From Pseudomonadota bacterium (GTDB lineage Bacteria > Verrucomicrobiota > Verrucomicrobiia > Limisphaerales > SXTU01), in assembly GCA_009922615.1 (NCBI GenBank), contig RFVF01000023.1:1-64000 (forward strand): a DNA stretch of 64,000 nucleotides, written 5' to 3'. Numbering within the stretch: the first letter of the stretch is position 1; each line of letters opens with the position of its first letter. Below are positions 1 to 12,500 of this stretch, piece after piece. Made by a program: the position numbers and the translations under genes. Under the pieces are notes generated by a model. That model saw nothing but the letters and a program-made list of their open reading frames with translations. It ran no database searches and was not told the DNA's origin.

Positions 1-267
1 TGATTTTGTTGAACTAAAAGGAGGAACTTTATCTTTAAAAACTTCTTTCATTGCTTCAATTTCTTTTGTATCTCCCACAGGAGTGGAAGTTCCGTGAGTA
101 TTAACGTAATCAATTTTAGAATGTCTTAAACTTTGCATAGACATTTTCATGCATCTAACAGCCCCTTCCCCAGAAGGAGCGACCATATCATAACCATCAG
201 AAGTAGCTCCATAACCCGTAATTTCGGCTAGAATTTTAGCTCCTCTGGCTTTGGCGTGTTCATACTC
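1..267 (-). CDS. fabB: FabB-type 3-oxoacyl-ACP synthase, internal fragment of foreign origin
   Basis: The minus strand is open through all of this stretch, with no start or stop. It reads as the C-terminal half of a beta-ketoacyl-ACP synthase I, the fatty-acid elongation condensing enzyme. Visible family blocks, in order, are [35 protein letters not shown], a Tyr-Val-Asn followed by HGTSTPVGD (which carries a catalytic His), and a final SSTK that carries the conserved Lys. The wording matches FabB rather than FabF. The piece is plainly AT-rich, while everything after about position 270 is GC-rich. Similarity to FabB stops abruptly there, and upstream codons continue into Calx-beta sequence. 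An AT-rich proteobacterium such as a Pelagibacter-like alphaproteobacterium would fit, but that is a guess. The fragment is almost certainly not native to the rest of the window. Confidence 0.9.
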
Positions 268-271
268 TATG
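262..271. other. Chimeric junction between fabB fragment and verrucomicrobial DNA
   Basis: FabB homology on the minus strand runs up to about 265 and Calx-beta homology on the plus strand starts at about 263-272. The two overlap by only a few bases, so a short microhomology may lie at the join. Base composition changes sharply at the same point. No integrase, transposase or terminal repeat is visible, which favours a library or assembly join over insertion in the cell. Confidence 0.8.
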
Positions 272-3200
272 GCCGATGGCACCGCGACCAACGGTCTGGA
301 TTATACCGGCTTGCCCGGCGTGTTGAATTTTGGCGACGGCGAGACAGCCAAGACCATCACGGTGCAGATGATCGTGGACAATCTGTTCGAGTCAGATGAA
401 ACCTTCCAAGTCATCCTGTCCAACCCCACCGGAGGAGCGGTGTTGGGTGCGGCCAGCAATGCCGTGGTGACCATCACGGACGTGGTGCTCGGTTTCCCCA
501 CAAACAACTTCGTCGTCAACGAGGCAGCGTTGAACGGCATCATCACGATCTTCCGGGCCAACCCGAATAACACGAACAACTCTGCGAGCGTGACCTTCTC
601 CACGTTGCCGGGTGGCACGGCAGTTCCGGGGGTGGACTACACGCCGACGACTCAGACGGTGACGTTTGCCAGCGGTGAGCTTTCCAAGACCGTGCTGGTG
701 CCGTTGGTGGATGACTTGGTCGGCCGTGGGTCGCGCACCGTGTTTTTGCAGTTGGCCAACACGACGGGGGGCGCGTCGCTGGCGCGGTCCAGTGCGGTGA
801 TGACGATAGAAGACAATGACCCGACGGTGGTGGATTACGTCTGGTCGTCCGGCAATGCCATCGTGCTCAACAACGGCAGCGTCGCAAGTCCGTATCCGGC
901 CCTCATCACGGTGGTGGGAGTGCCCGGGGCGATCAGCAATGTGGCGCTCACGTTGAGCAACTTCACTCACTCGATGCCCTCTGGTCTGGATTTGCTGCTC
1001 GTCGGTCCGCAGGGGCAGAGCGTGGTGGTGATGTCTGGTGCGGGGGGCACGAATGCCGTCGCGGGCGTCACGTTTACGTTGGATGATCTGGCGCCGGTGC
1101 ACATCCCGCAGGCTGGCCCGCTGGTCAACGCGTCTTACAAGACGACCAGTTATGCCACGACGAACTTCTTCCCTGCGCCAGCGCCAACGGGGCCGTTTGG
1201 TGCGGACATGTCGGTGTTCTACGGTTCTAATCCCAATGGCGTATGGCGGCTTTACGCGGTGGATGAGGTGACCGGTGCGGCGGGCGTCATTACCAACGGC
1301 TGGTCGCTGAAGTTCAGCATGCTCGTGCCCGCGCTCACCAACGATCTGGTGGTGGCGGTTTCCGGTTCGGCGGACACGGTGAACGTGGGTTCCAACTACA
1401 CTTATACGGCGGCCGTGTTTAACACCGGCTCGCGCCCGGCCAACAATGTGACCTTGTTCAACGTGCTTTCGCCGGGCTTGGTCATCAACTCCATCACGCC
1501 TTCGCAGGGCACGACCACCGTCACCAATGGCGTGCTGGTGCACTCGGTGGGCGTCATCCCGGTGGGCGGGGCGGCCACGCTACGCATCAATGTGACGCCG
1601 CTGTTCGTGGGCACGGCGAGCGACTCGGTCTCGGTGATCGGGGCTGAATATGATAATAATCTGGCCAACAACTCGGCCGTGCAGACCACCACGGTGGTGC
1701 CGGCGGGAGCGGCCATTGGCGGGTCCAATGGTTTTGTCATCACCCCCACGACAAATGCAGCCACGCTGGGCGCGGCGCTGATTGCCACCAACTCCGGGCT
1801 GACGGTCACGGCCACTTCCGTCTCGGCATCAACTCGGCCCGGAGGGCAATCAGCGATCGGCACCTTCACCGCTGGATCCGGTTCTCCGTATAACCTGTCC
1901 GGAACGGGAATTATTCTCAGCAGCGGTGATGTGAGTGCGTATGGTGCTGGTCCTAACAGCACCACCAACACATTCTCCTATTTTACTCCGGCCACCGCGA
2001 ATCAGCAGGCCTTGCTCGGGCCCATCAGCGGTGTCTCGAATCACTTTGACGTCGCCGAGTTTAATGTCGTGTTCGATGTGGGGACGAACGTTTCCCGGGT
2101 CGCGTTTGAAGTGGTTTATGGATCGGAGGAGTATCCGACCTTTGTGGGGACGCCGTTCATTGATCCATTCGGCTTGTATTTGAATGGTGTGAACATTGCA
2201 TTCACCCCGGATGGCCGGCCGGTGAACATCAACAATCCCGGCATGACTAATCTGGCCGGAACCGAATTGAATGGCGTGCTCGTCGTAGGCGGCAGCGCGA
2301 TACTGACCTTTAGCGCACCGGTTACCCCCGGCTCGGTGAATAACCGGCTTACCTTCATCCTGGGCGATGCTTCGGACACCCAGTTGGACACCACAGTCTA
2401 TATCTCAGGTTTGCGTGCAGTGGTCGCACCGGCGGTGGATGGGGCCTTGACCATGACGGCTTCCACCAATGCGATCGTTGTTGGCGACAGCATTACCTAT
2501 ACGATTGCGGTAAACAATAACTCATCCGCTAACACGATCACGGGTGCAATTTTGACGAACCCGCTGCCGACGGGCGTGACCTTCCTCGGCGCCGCCACTT
2601 CGCAGGGGACGGTGGTGCAATCCAATGGCGTGCTGACCGCTGCGCTGGGGGACATCGGTCCCTCACAAAGCGCGTTCGTGACGTTGACCCTCAGTGCTTC
2701 CACGGTGGGCTCGCTGACGAACCTGGCGGGATTGACCTATCTTTCTTCCGGGCTGACCACGAACAAGACGACCGCGCTGGTGGCGACGGTGGGCCAGCGC
2801 TTGACGACTTTTGTCGGGGCCACATTCCCGCTGGCGGATGCGGGGCCGGCCTTCACTTACCCAGCCACGATCAATGTGCTGGGCTTGACCGGCGTGGTGG
2901 ATCAGGTCTCGGTTACGTTGAGCAATCTGAGCCATACGTTCCCGGCGGATTTCGATATTCTGCTGGTCGGGCCGCAGGGCCAGTCCGTGGTGCTGATGTC
3001 CGACTGCGGGGCTAATTTCCTCATGACGAATGCCACGCTGACCTTCAGTGCCACTGTTACCAACTACCTGCCGGCCAGCAACTCCATCGTCTCCGGAACC
3101 TACCTGCCGACTGATTATTCCATCGGTTCGCCGGATGTCTTCCCTACGCCAGCGCCCGCCGGGCCTTACAGCACCAGCATGGCGGTCTTCGGCAACACCG

Positions 3201-3532
3201 ATCCCAATGGTCTCTGGAAGCTCTACATCGTGGACGATCAGGGCGGCGACGTGGGAACCCTTGCCGGTGGCTGGTTCCTGACTTTCACCAGCACGGTGGC
3301 ACCGAGCGCGCCGCCAGTTTCACCGCAGTTGGTGACGCGGGTCAGTCCGGGAATGATCTCCTTCAGTTGGCCTACCAACGCCGTCGGTTTTTCGTTGGAG
3401 TCCAGTCCCTTGGGGCGGCTCACGCCGGTCTGGACTACGGTTCCGATTTTTCCGAGCGTCATCGGCAGTAATTTTAACGTAACCGTCAACACGATCGGTG
3501 GGCCGTTGATCTTCCGGCTGCGCCACCCGTGA
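269..3532 (+). CDS. Large exported multidomain protein (Calx-beta, P-domain, DUF11, choice-of-anchor L), N-terminus missing
   Basis: The frame is open from the junction to a TGA at 3530-3532, so about 1,087 residues are present and the true start is lost. A TTG at 251 lies in the fabB piece and is not a real start. Domains in order: two Calx-beta repeats (to about 820); a proprotein-convertase P-domain-like beta sandwich (about 830-1320, with [16 protein letters not shown]); a DUF11-type repeat (about 1335-1700); a choice-of-anchor L domain (about 1710-2420, with the typical [18 protein letters not shown]); a second DUF11 repeat (about 2430-2780); and a second P-domain-like module (about 2790-3290, with [16 protein letters not shown]). 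It closes with a verrucomicrobial C-terminal domain starting SFSWPTN and ending FRLRHP. All modules are extracellular types, so a surface or secreted adhesive protein is likely. The next gene begins at or just after its stop. Confidence 0.85.
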   Translation: MADGTATNGLDYTGLPGVLNFGDGETAKTITVQMIVDNLFESDETFQVILSNPTGGAVLGAASNAVVTITDVVLGFPTNNFVVNEAALNGIITIFRANPNNTNNSASVTFSTLPGGTAVPGVDYTPTTQTVTFASGELSKTVLVPLVDDLVGRGSRTVFLQLANTTGGASLARSSAVMTIEDNDPTVVDYVWSSGNAIVLNNGSVASPYPALITVVGVPGAISNVALTLSNFTHSMPSGLDLLLVGPQGQSVVVMSGAGGTNAVAGVTFTLDDLAPVHIPQAGPLVNASYKTTSYATTNFFPAPAPTGPFGADMSVFYGSNPNGVWRLYAVDEVTGAAGVITNGWSLKFSMLVPALTNDLVVAVSGSADTVNVGSNYTYTAAVFNTGSRPANNVTLFNVLSPGLVINSITPSQGTTTVTNGVLVHSVGVIPVGGAATLRINVTPLFVGTASDSVSVIGAEYDNNLANNSAVQTTTVVPAGAAIGGSNGFVITPTTNAATLGAALIATNSGLTVTATSVSASTRPGGQSAIGTFTAGSGSPYNLSGTGIILSSGDVSAYGAGPNSTTNTFSYFTPATANQQALLGPISGVSNHFDVAEFNVVFDVGTNVSRVAFEVVYGSEEYPTFVGTPFIDPFGLYLNGVNIAFTPDGRPVNINNPGMTNLAGTELNGVLVVGGSAILTFSAPVTPGSVNNRLTFILGDASDTQLDTTVYISGLRAVVAPAVDGALTMTASTNAIVVGDSITYTIAVNNNSSANTITGAILTNPLPTGVTFLGAATSQGTVVQSNGVLTAALGDIGPSQSAFVTLTLSASTVGSLTNLAGLTYLSSGLTTNKTTALVATVGQRLTTFVGATFPLADAGPAFTYPATINVLGLTGVVDQVSVTLSNLSHTFPADFDILLVGPQGQSVVLMSDCGANFLMTNATLTFSATVTNYLPASNSIVSGTYLPTDYSIGSPDVFPTPAPAGPYSTSMAVFGNTDPNGLWKLYIVDDQGGDVGTLAGGWFLTFTSTVAPSAPPVSPQLVTRVSPGMISFSWPTNAVGFSLESSPLGRLTPVWTTVPIFPSVIGSNFNVTVNTIGGPLIFRLRHP

Positions 3533-3558
3533 TTTTTTTGCGACTGATACTCGTTTAC

Positions 3559-6500
3559 ATGCAACGAACATTTAATCCGCGACCCCAGGGTCGATCCCAA
3601 GTGTCTGGCCCGCGTGCGGGCGTGGGGCGGACACTTTTGACGCTGGCGTGTCTCTGGCTGGCCACGCTGGGGCTGTCGGCGCAGACGATTTCATTTTTGC
3701 CCGGCCAGCCCGTGAGTTTCAGCGAAGGGGCCACCAACGCTGTCATCACGATTATCCGCAGCCCCGTCACCGGCGTGGCGAGCGTCAACTACGCCACGAC
3801 CAATGGAACGGCGACGGCAGGTTTGGACTACGTGACGGTGTCCGGCACCTTGAGGTTCGCCAACGGCGAGGGATCCAAGACCGTGACGATTCCGATTCTA
3901 CAGGACAACATTGCGGAGCCGACGGAAACCTTCTTCCTGGTGTTGAGCAATCCCTTCGGCGCGTCGCTCGCCACCAATGTGTTGGCGCTGTCGATTTTGG
4001 ACGATGACACGTTCTTCCAGTTCTCCTCGCCAACTTACTCGGTGAGCGAAGGGGCGACGAATGCCGTGGTGACTGTTTTACGCACGGGCGGGGCGCCGGG
4101 GCCGGCCTCGGTGGATGTGGTCACCAGCGACATCACGGCGACCAATGGCTTGGACTACACGAACGTGTCGCTGACGCTGTCCTTTGCCACCGGCCAGACG
4201 CAGGCGAACGTGAGTATCTCGATCGTCGATGATTTTTTGATTGAAGGGCCCGAGACCTTCCGGGTTTCGCTGACCAACGCGGTGGGCGCGGCCATCGCCG
4301 GCGGCGGGTCCGCCGTGGTGACCATCATCGACAATGACGGTCCGGGGGGCACCATCGGTTTTGCGGTCTTCAACCAGCAGGTAGCGGAGGGCTCCAATGT
4401 GGTGATCACAGTTACGCGGACTGGGTCAACGGCCCTGCCGGTCGGCGTGGATGTCGTCGTGCTGAACCCGAACCTCAATCCCGTTCAGCCGGTTTCCACC
4501 AACGCGATTTACGGGACCGATTACACTCTGTCGTCCGGACGCGGAGGGACCAACGTTGCGGTGGTCACCAACTTCACGGTCACGCTCAACCTGTTTTTCC
4601 CGGCCGGGTCGGGCTTTCAAACCTTTACCCTGAATGCGCTGAACGACACAGCGGTGGAGGTGTTTGAAACCGTGTTGTTGAGCCTGCAAAACGCCACAAA
4701 CGGGGCCGTCATTGATCCGCCTCGCAGCCAGATGCGGGTGGACATCAATTTCGATCAGCAACCTCCGGGGGCGGCGGATCGCCAGCACAACTTCAGTTCG
4801 GTCACCAATCCCAACCCTGGTGCCAATAACGCGGTGTATGCCAGCGCTGCTTACACGAACGCGACCAGCACGAATTTTGGCAAGGTCGTCATCGTGGGCG
4901 ACTTCACGGCCGTGAATTCGAATGTGCGCAATCGCATCGCCCGGTTGAATGTCGATGGGTCGCTGGACGGCACGTTCGATCCCGGCACCGGCACGGATGC
5001 CTACATCAAAGCGGTCGTGATTCAGCCAGACGAAAAGATTCTGATTGCCGGTGGGTTTCAATCTTTCAACAGCGTCGGCCGCGCCGGTGTGGCGCGGGTC
5101 AATGACAACGGTTCGCTGGATGGTTCGTTTGCTCCGGGCATCGGTGCGGATGGCCCTGTCACGGCGATGGCCTTGCAGGCGGATGGGAACATTCTGTTGG
5201 CGGGTGATTTCACGCACTTCAACAACATCACGCGGAACGGTTTGGTGCGGCTCGCTCCCGACGGGACTGTGGATGCTAGCTTTGACGCTGGCACGGGGCC
5301 CAACGGCTCGGTGTATGCGTTGGCACTTTCTTCGGGAGGCAATTTCTCCGTGCCAGTTTCCGCCAGCGGCGGTGGTAGAGGAAGTGACACCAACATCGTC
5401 AACCTTGGCGTCAGCCAAGGGGTGCTAAATCTGGCCGTCGATAATTTACTCATTCCAGACAATGTTCGCGTGTATTACGGCACCAACTTGTTGTTGGACG
5501 TTACCTTCGCTGGCGTCACCAATCTAACGGTTCCGTTTGGTCCCGGGGCGGCCACCACGGTGACCATCATCATGAATGAGGGCAATCCCGCTGCCTCGGC
5601 TTGGAGTTATACCGGGACGATTGGGGTGACCGCTTCAACCGTGCAAACGATTTATCTGGCCGGTGATTTTACCAGCGTGGCGGGCAGTCCGCGCCCGCGC
5701 GTGGCGCGGCTCCTGCCGGGTGGCTCGGTGGATCCGGCCTTCGCTCCGGCATCCGGGCCCGATAACACCGTGTTTGCCCTGCTACCCGGGGTGAGCTCGA
5801 TTTTGCTCGGCGGTGCTTTCACTACTTACGACGGTGTGTCGCGCGGTGGCCTCGCTCGGATCAATTTGAACGGTTCGCTCGACACGACCTTTTATCCTGG
5901 GTCAGGCGTGGTGGGCTCCGTTTATTCCATCGTTACGCAGACCAACGGCCAGCCCATCATTGGCGGCGAGTTTATCAGCTACAACGGCACACCGCGCACG
6001 AATCTGACGCGGCTCTACAGCAATGGCGTGCTGGACACGAGCTTCCTGGAGCGGTTCTACAACCAAACCCAGCCCGGGCCCAATGGATCAGTGCAGACGG
6101 TCAATGTGCTTCCGTCCGGCAGCGTCCTGATCGGTGGCGTGTTCAGCTTAGTGGGCGGCGGGTTTACCGGTCAGCAAGTGCTGCCTCGCTACAACGTCGC
6201 CCAGTTGGTTGGTGGCGACATCCTTCCTGCTCGCAACATGGCGGGTAATATCGGGTTCAGCACAAATTCCTTCACGATTGACGAGAACGTGGTAAGCGGT
6301 GCGGTGGCGGTCCGGCTGACTCGGGCCAATGGTGAACTCGGGCAGGTCACCGTGAATTACCAGACGGTGGATGGCACCGCCATCGCGGGCCGGGATTACG
6401 TGAACACGGCAGGTTCCGTGAGTTGGGCGGATTCCGACACGTTTGTGGACCGGCTCATCTTCGTGCCCATCATCGACAACAGCGTGGTGGACGGCAACCG

Positions 6501-9500
6501 GGCCTTCACGATCAAACTCACGTCGGTGACTTCCGGCGGCTGGGGCACGGACCCGGCGCTGGATTTCTTGGACACGACCACGGTGACGATTGTCGATGAT
6601 GATTCCACGCCCGGCGTGTTGGGTTTCAGTGCACCGTTTTATCGGGTGGATGAAAGTGTGGGGAATGCCACGATCACGGTGGTGCGGACCAATGGCTCGG
6701 TCGGTGCGGTCAGCGTGCAATATGCCACCAGCCCGGGCACGGCGACTGCGGGGGCAGATTATTCGAGCCGCAGCGGAACGCTTTCGTTCGCGTCGGGTCA
6801 AACCAGCCGGACGTTCACGGTGCCGATCCTCAATGACACCATTGTGGAGTTCGAGGAGACCGTTTTATTGACGCTGTCGTCCGTTTCCGGCGGGGCCAAG
6901 CTGGGGCTGACCAATTCGATGATCCTGATCGAGAGCGACGACGGTGGACCGGGTTCAATCGGTTTCTTGACCAACCAGTTCGTCGTGGCTGAGGCCTCCG
7001 GACAGGCAGTGCTGACCGTGATTCGCACCAGCGGCACAGTCGGGACGGCCACGGTTGATCTGCTCACGTATGATTTGCCGCCCGCGAGTTCCGGCGTGGC
7101 CCGTGCGGGGCTGGATTACACCGCCGTGAGCAACCGGCTCACGTTTGCCTCCGGAGTGGGCACTCAGACCGTGGTGGTGCCCATCACTGTGGACCGGTTG
7201 GTGGAGGGGGATGAAGTGTTCGGCGTGCGACTGACCAATGTGACCGGCGGGGCGAATCTGGGGGCGTTGTCCAATGTGCCGGTGGTGATTCGGGATGCCA
7301 ATTCGTTCGGTTCACTTTCGTTGATCAGCACCAACTTCGTGGTCAATGAACGCACGAATGCGATTTACCTCACGGTGGTGCGCTCCGGGGGAGATACCGA
7401 TGCGGTGTCCGTGCGATATTTTACCACAGCCGGCTCGGCGTTGCCGGGGGTGCGCTACGTGGCCACGAACGGCACGCTGCTCTTTCCGGATTTAGTGACC
7501 ACGCAGTATATCGTGGTGCCCATCATCCAGGATGTGATCGCCAATCCCGCGCTGTCCTTCTCGGTCACTCTGTCGAATTTTGTGAAGGCAGCGGCCGGAC
7601 CGAATACCAATGCCGTCATCACGGTTTACGATCAGCAATCCTTGGCAGCGGCGGCCGGGACGGTGGATACGAGTCTGGATACCTCCGCTGCCGCTTCCGG
7701 TTCGGTGAGTGCGATCGCGGTGCTGGCCAGTGGCAAGCTGGTCATTGGCGGTAGCTTCACCAATTTTAACGGCATTCCCGTCGGGCGCATCGCCCGGGTG
7801 AACGACGACGGCACCGTGGACCAAACCTTCTTGTCAGGCAGCGGAGCCAACGCGGTGATCAACAGCGTCGTGGTGCAGGCGGATCAGAAAATCCTCATCG
7901 GCGGCGTTTTCACCAACTACAACGGCTCGGGCCGGACTTCGCTGGCACGTTTGCTCTCGGATGGCACGTTGGACACGTCATTCAATCCGGGCAGCGGTCC
8001 TGACAACGCGGTCAACAGTCTGGCGTTGGGGGCTGGCGGGCGCATTTACGTCGGTGGTGCCTTCACGACGTTCAACGGCGTGACGCGGCCGGGCTTGGTG
8101 GCTTTGAATTCCGGGGGAGCGGTGGACAGCTCGTTCAACACTGGTTCTGGCGTGGCGGGCAAGGTCTTTGTGGTTGCGCTGCAAGCCGATGGCAAGGTCA
8201 TCGTCGGCGGCGATTTTGCGGTGGTGAACAATACGAGTCGTGGCGGGGTGGCCCGGTTGAATGCGGATGGGTCACTGGACAACACCTTCATGGCTGGCTT
8301 GAGTGGTGCGGATTCTGCCGTGCGCACCGCGGTGGTGCAATCCGATGGCAAGGTGGTGATCGGTGGTTCCTTCACCACGGTGAACGGAGTGCCTCGCGCC
8401 GGCTTGGCTCGGCTCAATGCGGATGGCAGCCTGGATGCAGCGTTCCTCGCCAGCGGTCAGGTCGCGGATGCGGTGGTGCTCGCGCTGGCGGCCCAGCCCG
8501 ATGGTCGGTTGCTGGTGACGGGCGATTTCCAGAATTTCGGTGGCGTGCCTCGCAATCGCGTGGTCCGGTTGAACACGGATGGCTCGGTGGACCCGACCTT
8601 CAACACCGGCTCAGGAGCCAATGGGGTGATCAACGCGGTCGCTTTGCAACTGGATGAGAAGATTGTGCTGGGTGGCAGTTTCACCCTGTTCGATGGCGTG
8701 GCGCGGCAGAACTTGGTCCGGCTAATGGGGGGAAGCAATTTGGGCGCGGGATCGTATGGTTTTGAAGCGCCGGTGTTCACTGTGTCGGAAAGCGGGACCA
8801 ACGCGCTGATCACGGTGCGCCGCAGTCTTGGGTTGGCGGCGGATTCGACCGTGGCCTTCGCGACCGCGCCCGGAACGGCACTGGCCAGCCATTTTGGGGC
8901 CACCAACGGCGTGCTGAGTTTTCCCACGAACGTGGTATTTGCCACGTTCACCGTGGGCGTGTCAAACACAGCGCTGGTGGAAGGGGATCGCACCGTGATC
9001 CTGTCGCTTACCGCGCCCACGGCGGGCGCGGTGCTGGGAAACATCAGTAACGCCACGCTGATCATCTTGGAGGACGATAGCGCGATCGGGTTCAGCACGG
9101 CCTCTTACAGCATCGGCGAAAACGTTCCTGGCGGTCAGGCGGCGATCAGCGTGACGCGCACAGGCAACACCAACAGCACAGTCAGCGTCCTAGCGCAGAC
9201 CATCAGCGGCGGGACGGCCGGCGCGGGCATCCGGTATCTGGCCACCAACACCGTATTGACCTTTGCCCCTGGAGACACAACCCGGCTTTTCCTGGTGCCG
9301 GTGATTGATGACTTGATTGCCGAGGGTGATGAGACCGTGCTGATGAGCCTGACGAACTTTCAGGCGACGGGAACGGCCACGGCCCTCGGCGTCGCGGGTT
9401 TGACCAATGCAACGTTGCTGATTCTGGACAACGAGTTTGGGCCCGGTTCGTTTGCGTTCGCGTTGGGCACGCAGTCAGTGAGTGAGGCGGCGGGTTCCGT

Positions 9501-12500
9501 CACCGTTTCGGTGAACCGATTGAACGGCAGTTCAGGGGTGACGACAGTGCGGTTCACCACCGCCGATGGGACCGCGACGGCGGGGGCCGATTACGTGGCC
9601 ACCAACGGAGTGTTGACCTTCGCCTCGGGTGACTTGGTGAAGAATTTTGTGGTTCAAATTCTTCAGGATCAACTCGTCGAGGGAAATGAAACCTTCCAGA
9701 TTTCTTTGTCCAACCCCACCGGCGGAGCGACTGTTCAGCCGACGAACACGTTGTCGGTGGTGATCTTGGATGACGACAGCCAAATTTCCTTCAGCGCGGC
9801 GGCGTATGCGGTGGCCGAGGATGCGGGCACGTTGAACGTTCCGGTGCTACGCACGGGGGGGACGAACACCACGGTCACGGTCACTTTAAACACCGTCTCC
9901 GGCACTGCGCTGGCGGGCGTGGACTTCGTGAGCGTGCAGACGAATCTCACCTTCCTGCCGGGGCAGACGAATCTTAATTTCAACTTCACGCCGATTGACG
10001 ACAATCTGCTGGAGGGCAACGAAACGCTTTCGCTCACTTTGTCCAACGCGGTTTCCACACCGACTGGGTCGGCGTTTTTCGGTATTTCCAACGCCGTGGT
10101 CACGATTCTCGATAACGAGATCGTGCTCGCCTTCAGTTCGGCCACCTACAGCGTGGCCGAAAACGCGGGTCGCGCCAGCATCTCCGTTATTCGCCTGGGC
10201 GTGACCAATGCGGCGGTGGCGGTGGATTTTGCCACCTCGAATTTGACTGCGATCGCCGGACTGGATTACGTGGTGACCAACGGCACGTTGTCCTTTGCGG
10301 CTGGGGTCACGAACCTTTCGTTTGATGTTTTGGTTACTGACAATGACCAAGTCAACTCGCCCAAGTCGGTCCAGCTCTCCCTGTTCAACGCCGTCGGACC
10401 GCTGGGAGTGCTGCTCGGCACCATCACCAACGCCACGTTGCTGATCAACGACAATGACTTAAACAGCCCCGTGGCCGGATCGTTGGACGTTTCTTTCGGA
10501 GCGAATCTGGGGGCCAATGGACCGGTGTATGCCATGGCGTTTCATACCAACGGCCAACTGGTGCTGGGCGGCGGCTTTACGACGGTCAACGGCGGCTTGG
10601 TCAATCGCATCGCCCGGCTGAATGTGGATGGCACGCTGGATCAGAATTTCAATCCCGGTCAGGGGGCCAATACCAACGTTTACGCCGTTGCAGTGCAGTC
10701 GGACGGCTCGGTCTTGGTCGGCGGCCGGTTTGACAGCGTCGGGGGCGCTGGGCTTGCCCGGGTGGCTCGGTTGACTCCGAGTGGCACGCTGGATCTCAGC
10801 TTTGATCCAGGTCTTGGGGCAGATAACGATGTGTATGCCTTGGCCGTGCAGGTGGATGGCTCGGTTCTGGTGGGCGGTGCGTTCACCAATTTTGCGGGTC
10901 AGGGTTTGAGCCGTATTGCGCGGCTAACTTCCGCCGGGGCTGTGGATGCTACGTTCTCCGTTGGTTCCGGGGCCAATGGTGCGGTTAGGTCCATCGCCGT
11001 GATGACCGATGGGCGCATCGTGATCGCGGGTGACTTTACGACCTACAATGGCGTGGCAGTGCCGCGCATCGCCCGGCTGACCGCTGCCGGTGCACTGGAC
11101 GTCACCTTCAATCCAGGAGCGGGAGCTGACAACACGGTTTACTCGGTGGCTGTTCAGACGAATGGCAGCGTGGTGGTCGGAGGAACCTTCACCACTTTTG
11201 CCGGCCTAACAAAGAACGGGCTCACGCGGTTGAATATCGACGGGACGTTGGATGCGACGTTCAACAGCGGAGTGGGGGCCAATGGACCGGTGTTCAGTGT
11301 GGGGCTCCGCAGCAATGGCAAGGTCATGGTAGCTGGGGCGTTTACCACGATCAACGGTGTGTCGCGAAATCGGTATGCCCGGCTGAATGCCGATGGTGGT
11401 TTGGATGCGGTTTTCGATCCGGGGACCGGGGCCAACAACGTCGTTGATTCGCTGGCCGTTTACATTCCGCCGCCGGTGGTTCCGGTGGGGGTTTTTGCCT
11501 CAGCTACGTTCGGGTTTTTTCCGTTGGCTCAGACCAATGTCGTGGACAGCGGCGGAACCTCCGGAGTAGTGAGCCTCACCTTGACTTCCAGTCCGTTCTT
11601 CTTCCGAGGCGTGGATAACCTCCGGATTTATTATCAAGGGACGCAACTGCTCAACACCAACTTGGCCACGTCGAATTCGTTCTCGGTGCCATACGGTCCC
11701 GGCACCTCCACCGTGGTGACCATTATCATGAACGAGGGGGTTTTGTCTTCTTTGCAACAATGGAGCTACGTCGGTTCCATTGTGCCGGATAGCACGGCGG
11801 TTGAGCGGGTGGTGGTTGGTGGCGACTTCACGGCGATCAATGGAGTAAACCGGGACCGGGTGGCGCAGCTTACGGAAGGAGGGCCGATGGACGCCACCTA
11901 CGGCCTCGGATCGGGCAGCAGCATCGTGCTGGCAGTGGGGGTCAACACCAACTACGCGCAGCCTACATTGCTGGGTAAATCAGTGGTCGGCGGCAATTTC
12001 ACCACCCTCAACGGGGCCAACGTCAGCCGAGTGGCTCGGCTCAATCTGGATGGTTCCTTGGATTTGAGCTTTGCGATCGGAACGGGGGCTAACGACACCG
12101 TCAACGCACTGGTGGTGCAGCCGGACGGCAAGGTAATCATCGGCGGCTTTTTCACCAACTTCAACGCGTTGTCACGTGGACGCCTCGCCCGTCTAAATGC
12201 CAACGGTTCAGTGGATGCGGGGTTTGACACTTCCATCGGGGCAAACAACGTGGTGCTGACGGTGGCACTCCAACCTGACGGGCGTTCGTTGGTGGGGGGG
12301 TTGTTCACCAGTCTTAATGGCACTGCCCGCAATTTCATCGCCCGTCTGAATCCCGACGGCACGGTGGATTCCACGTTCAACACCAGCGTGGGAGCGGACG
12401 GGGCGGTGCGGGCGATCGCCGTGCAACCCGATGGAAAGGTGCTCGTGGGGGGCGACTTCAACACGATGAACGGCGTCGCGCGCAGTCGGCTGGCCCGGCT

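Noticed and set aside
251-268. TTG at 251 as start of the first surface protein
   Set aside because: These codons belong to the fabB fragment read backwards; the real N-terminus is missing.
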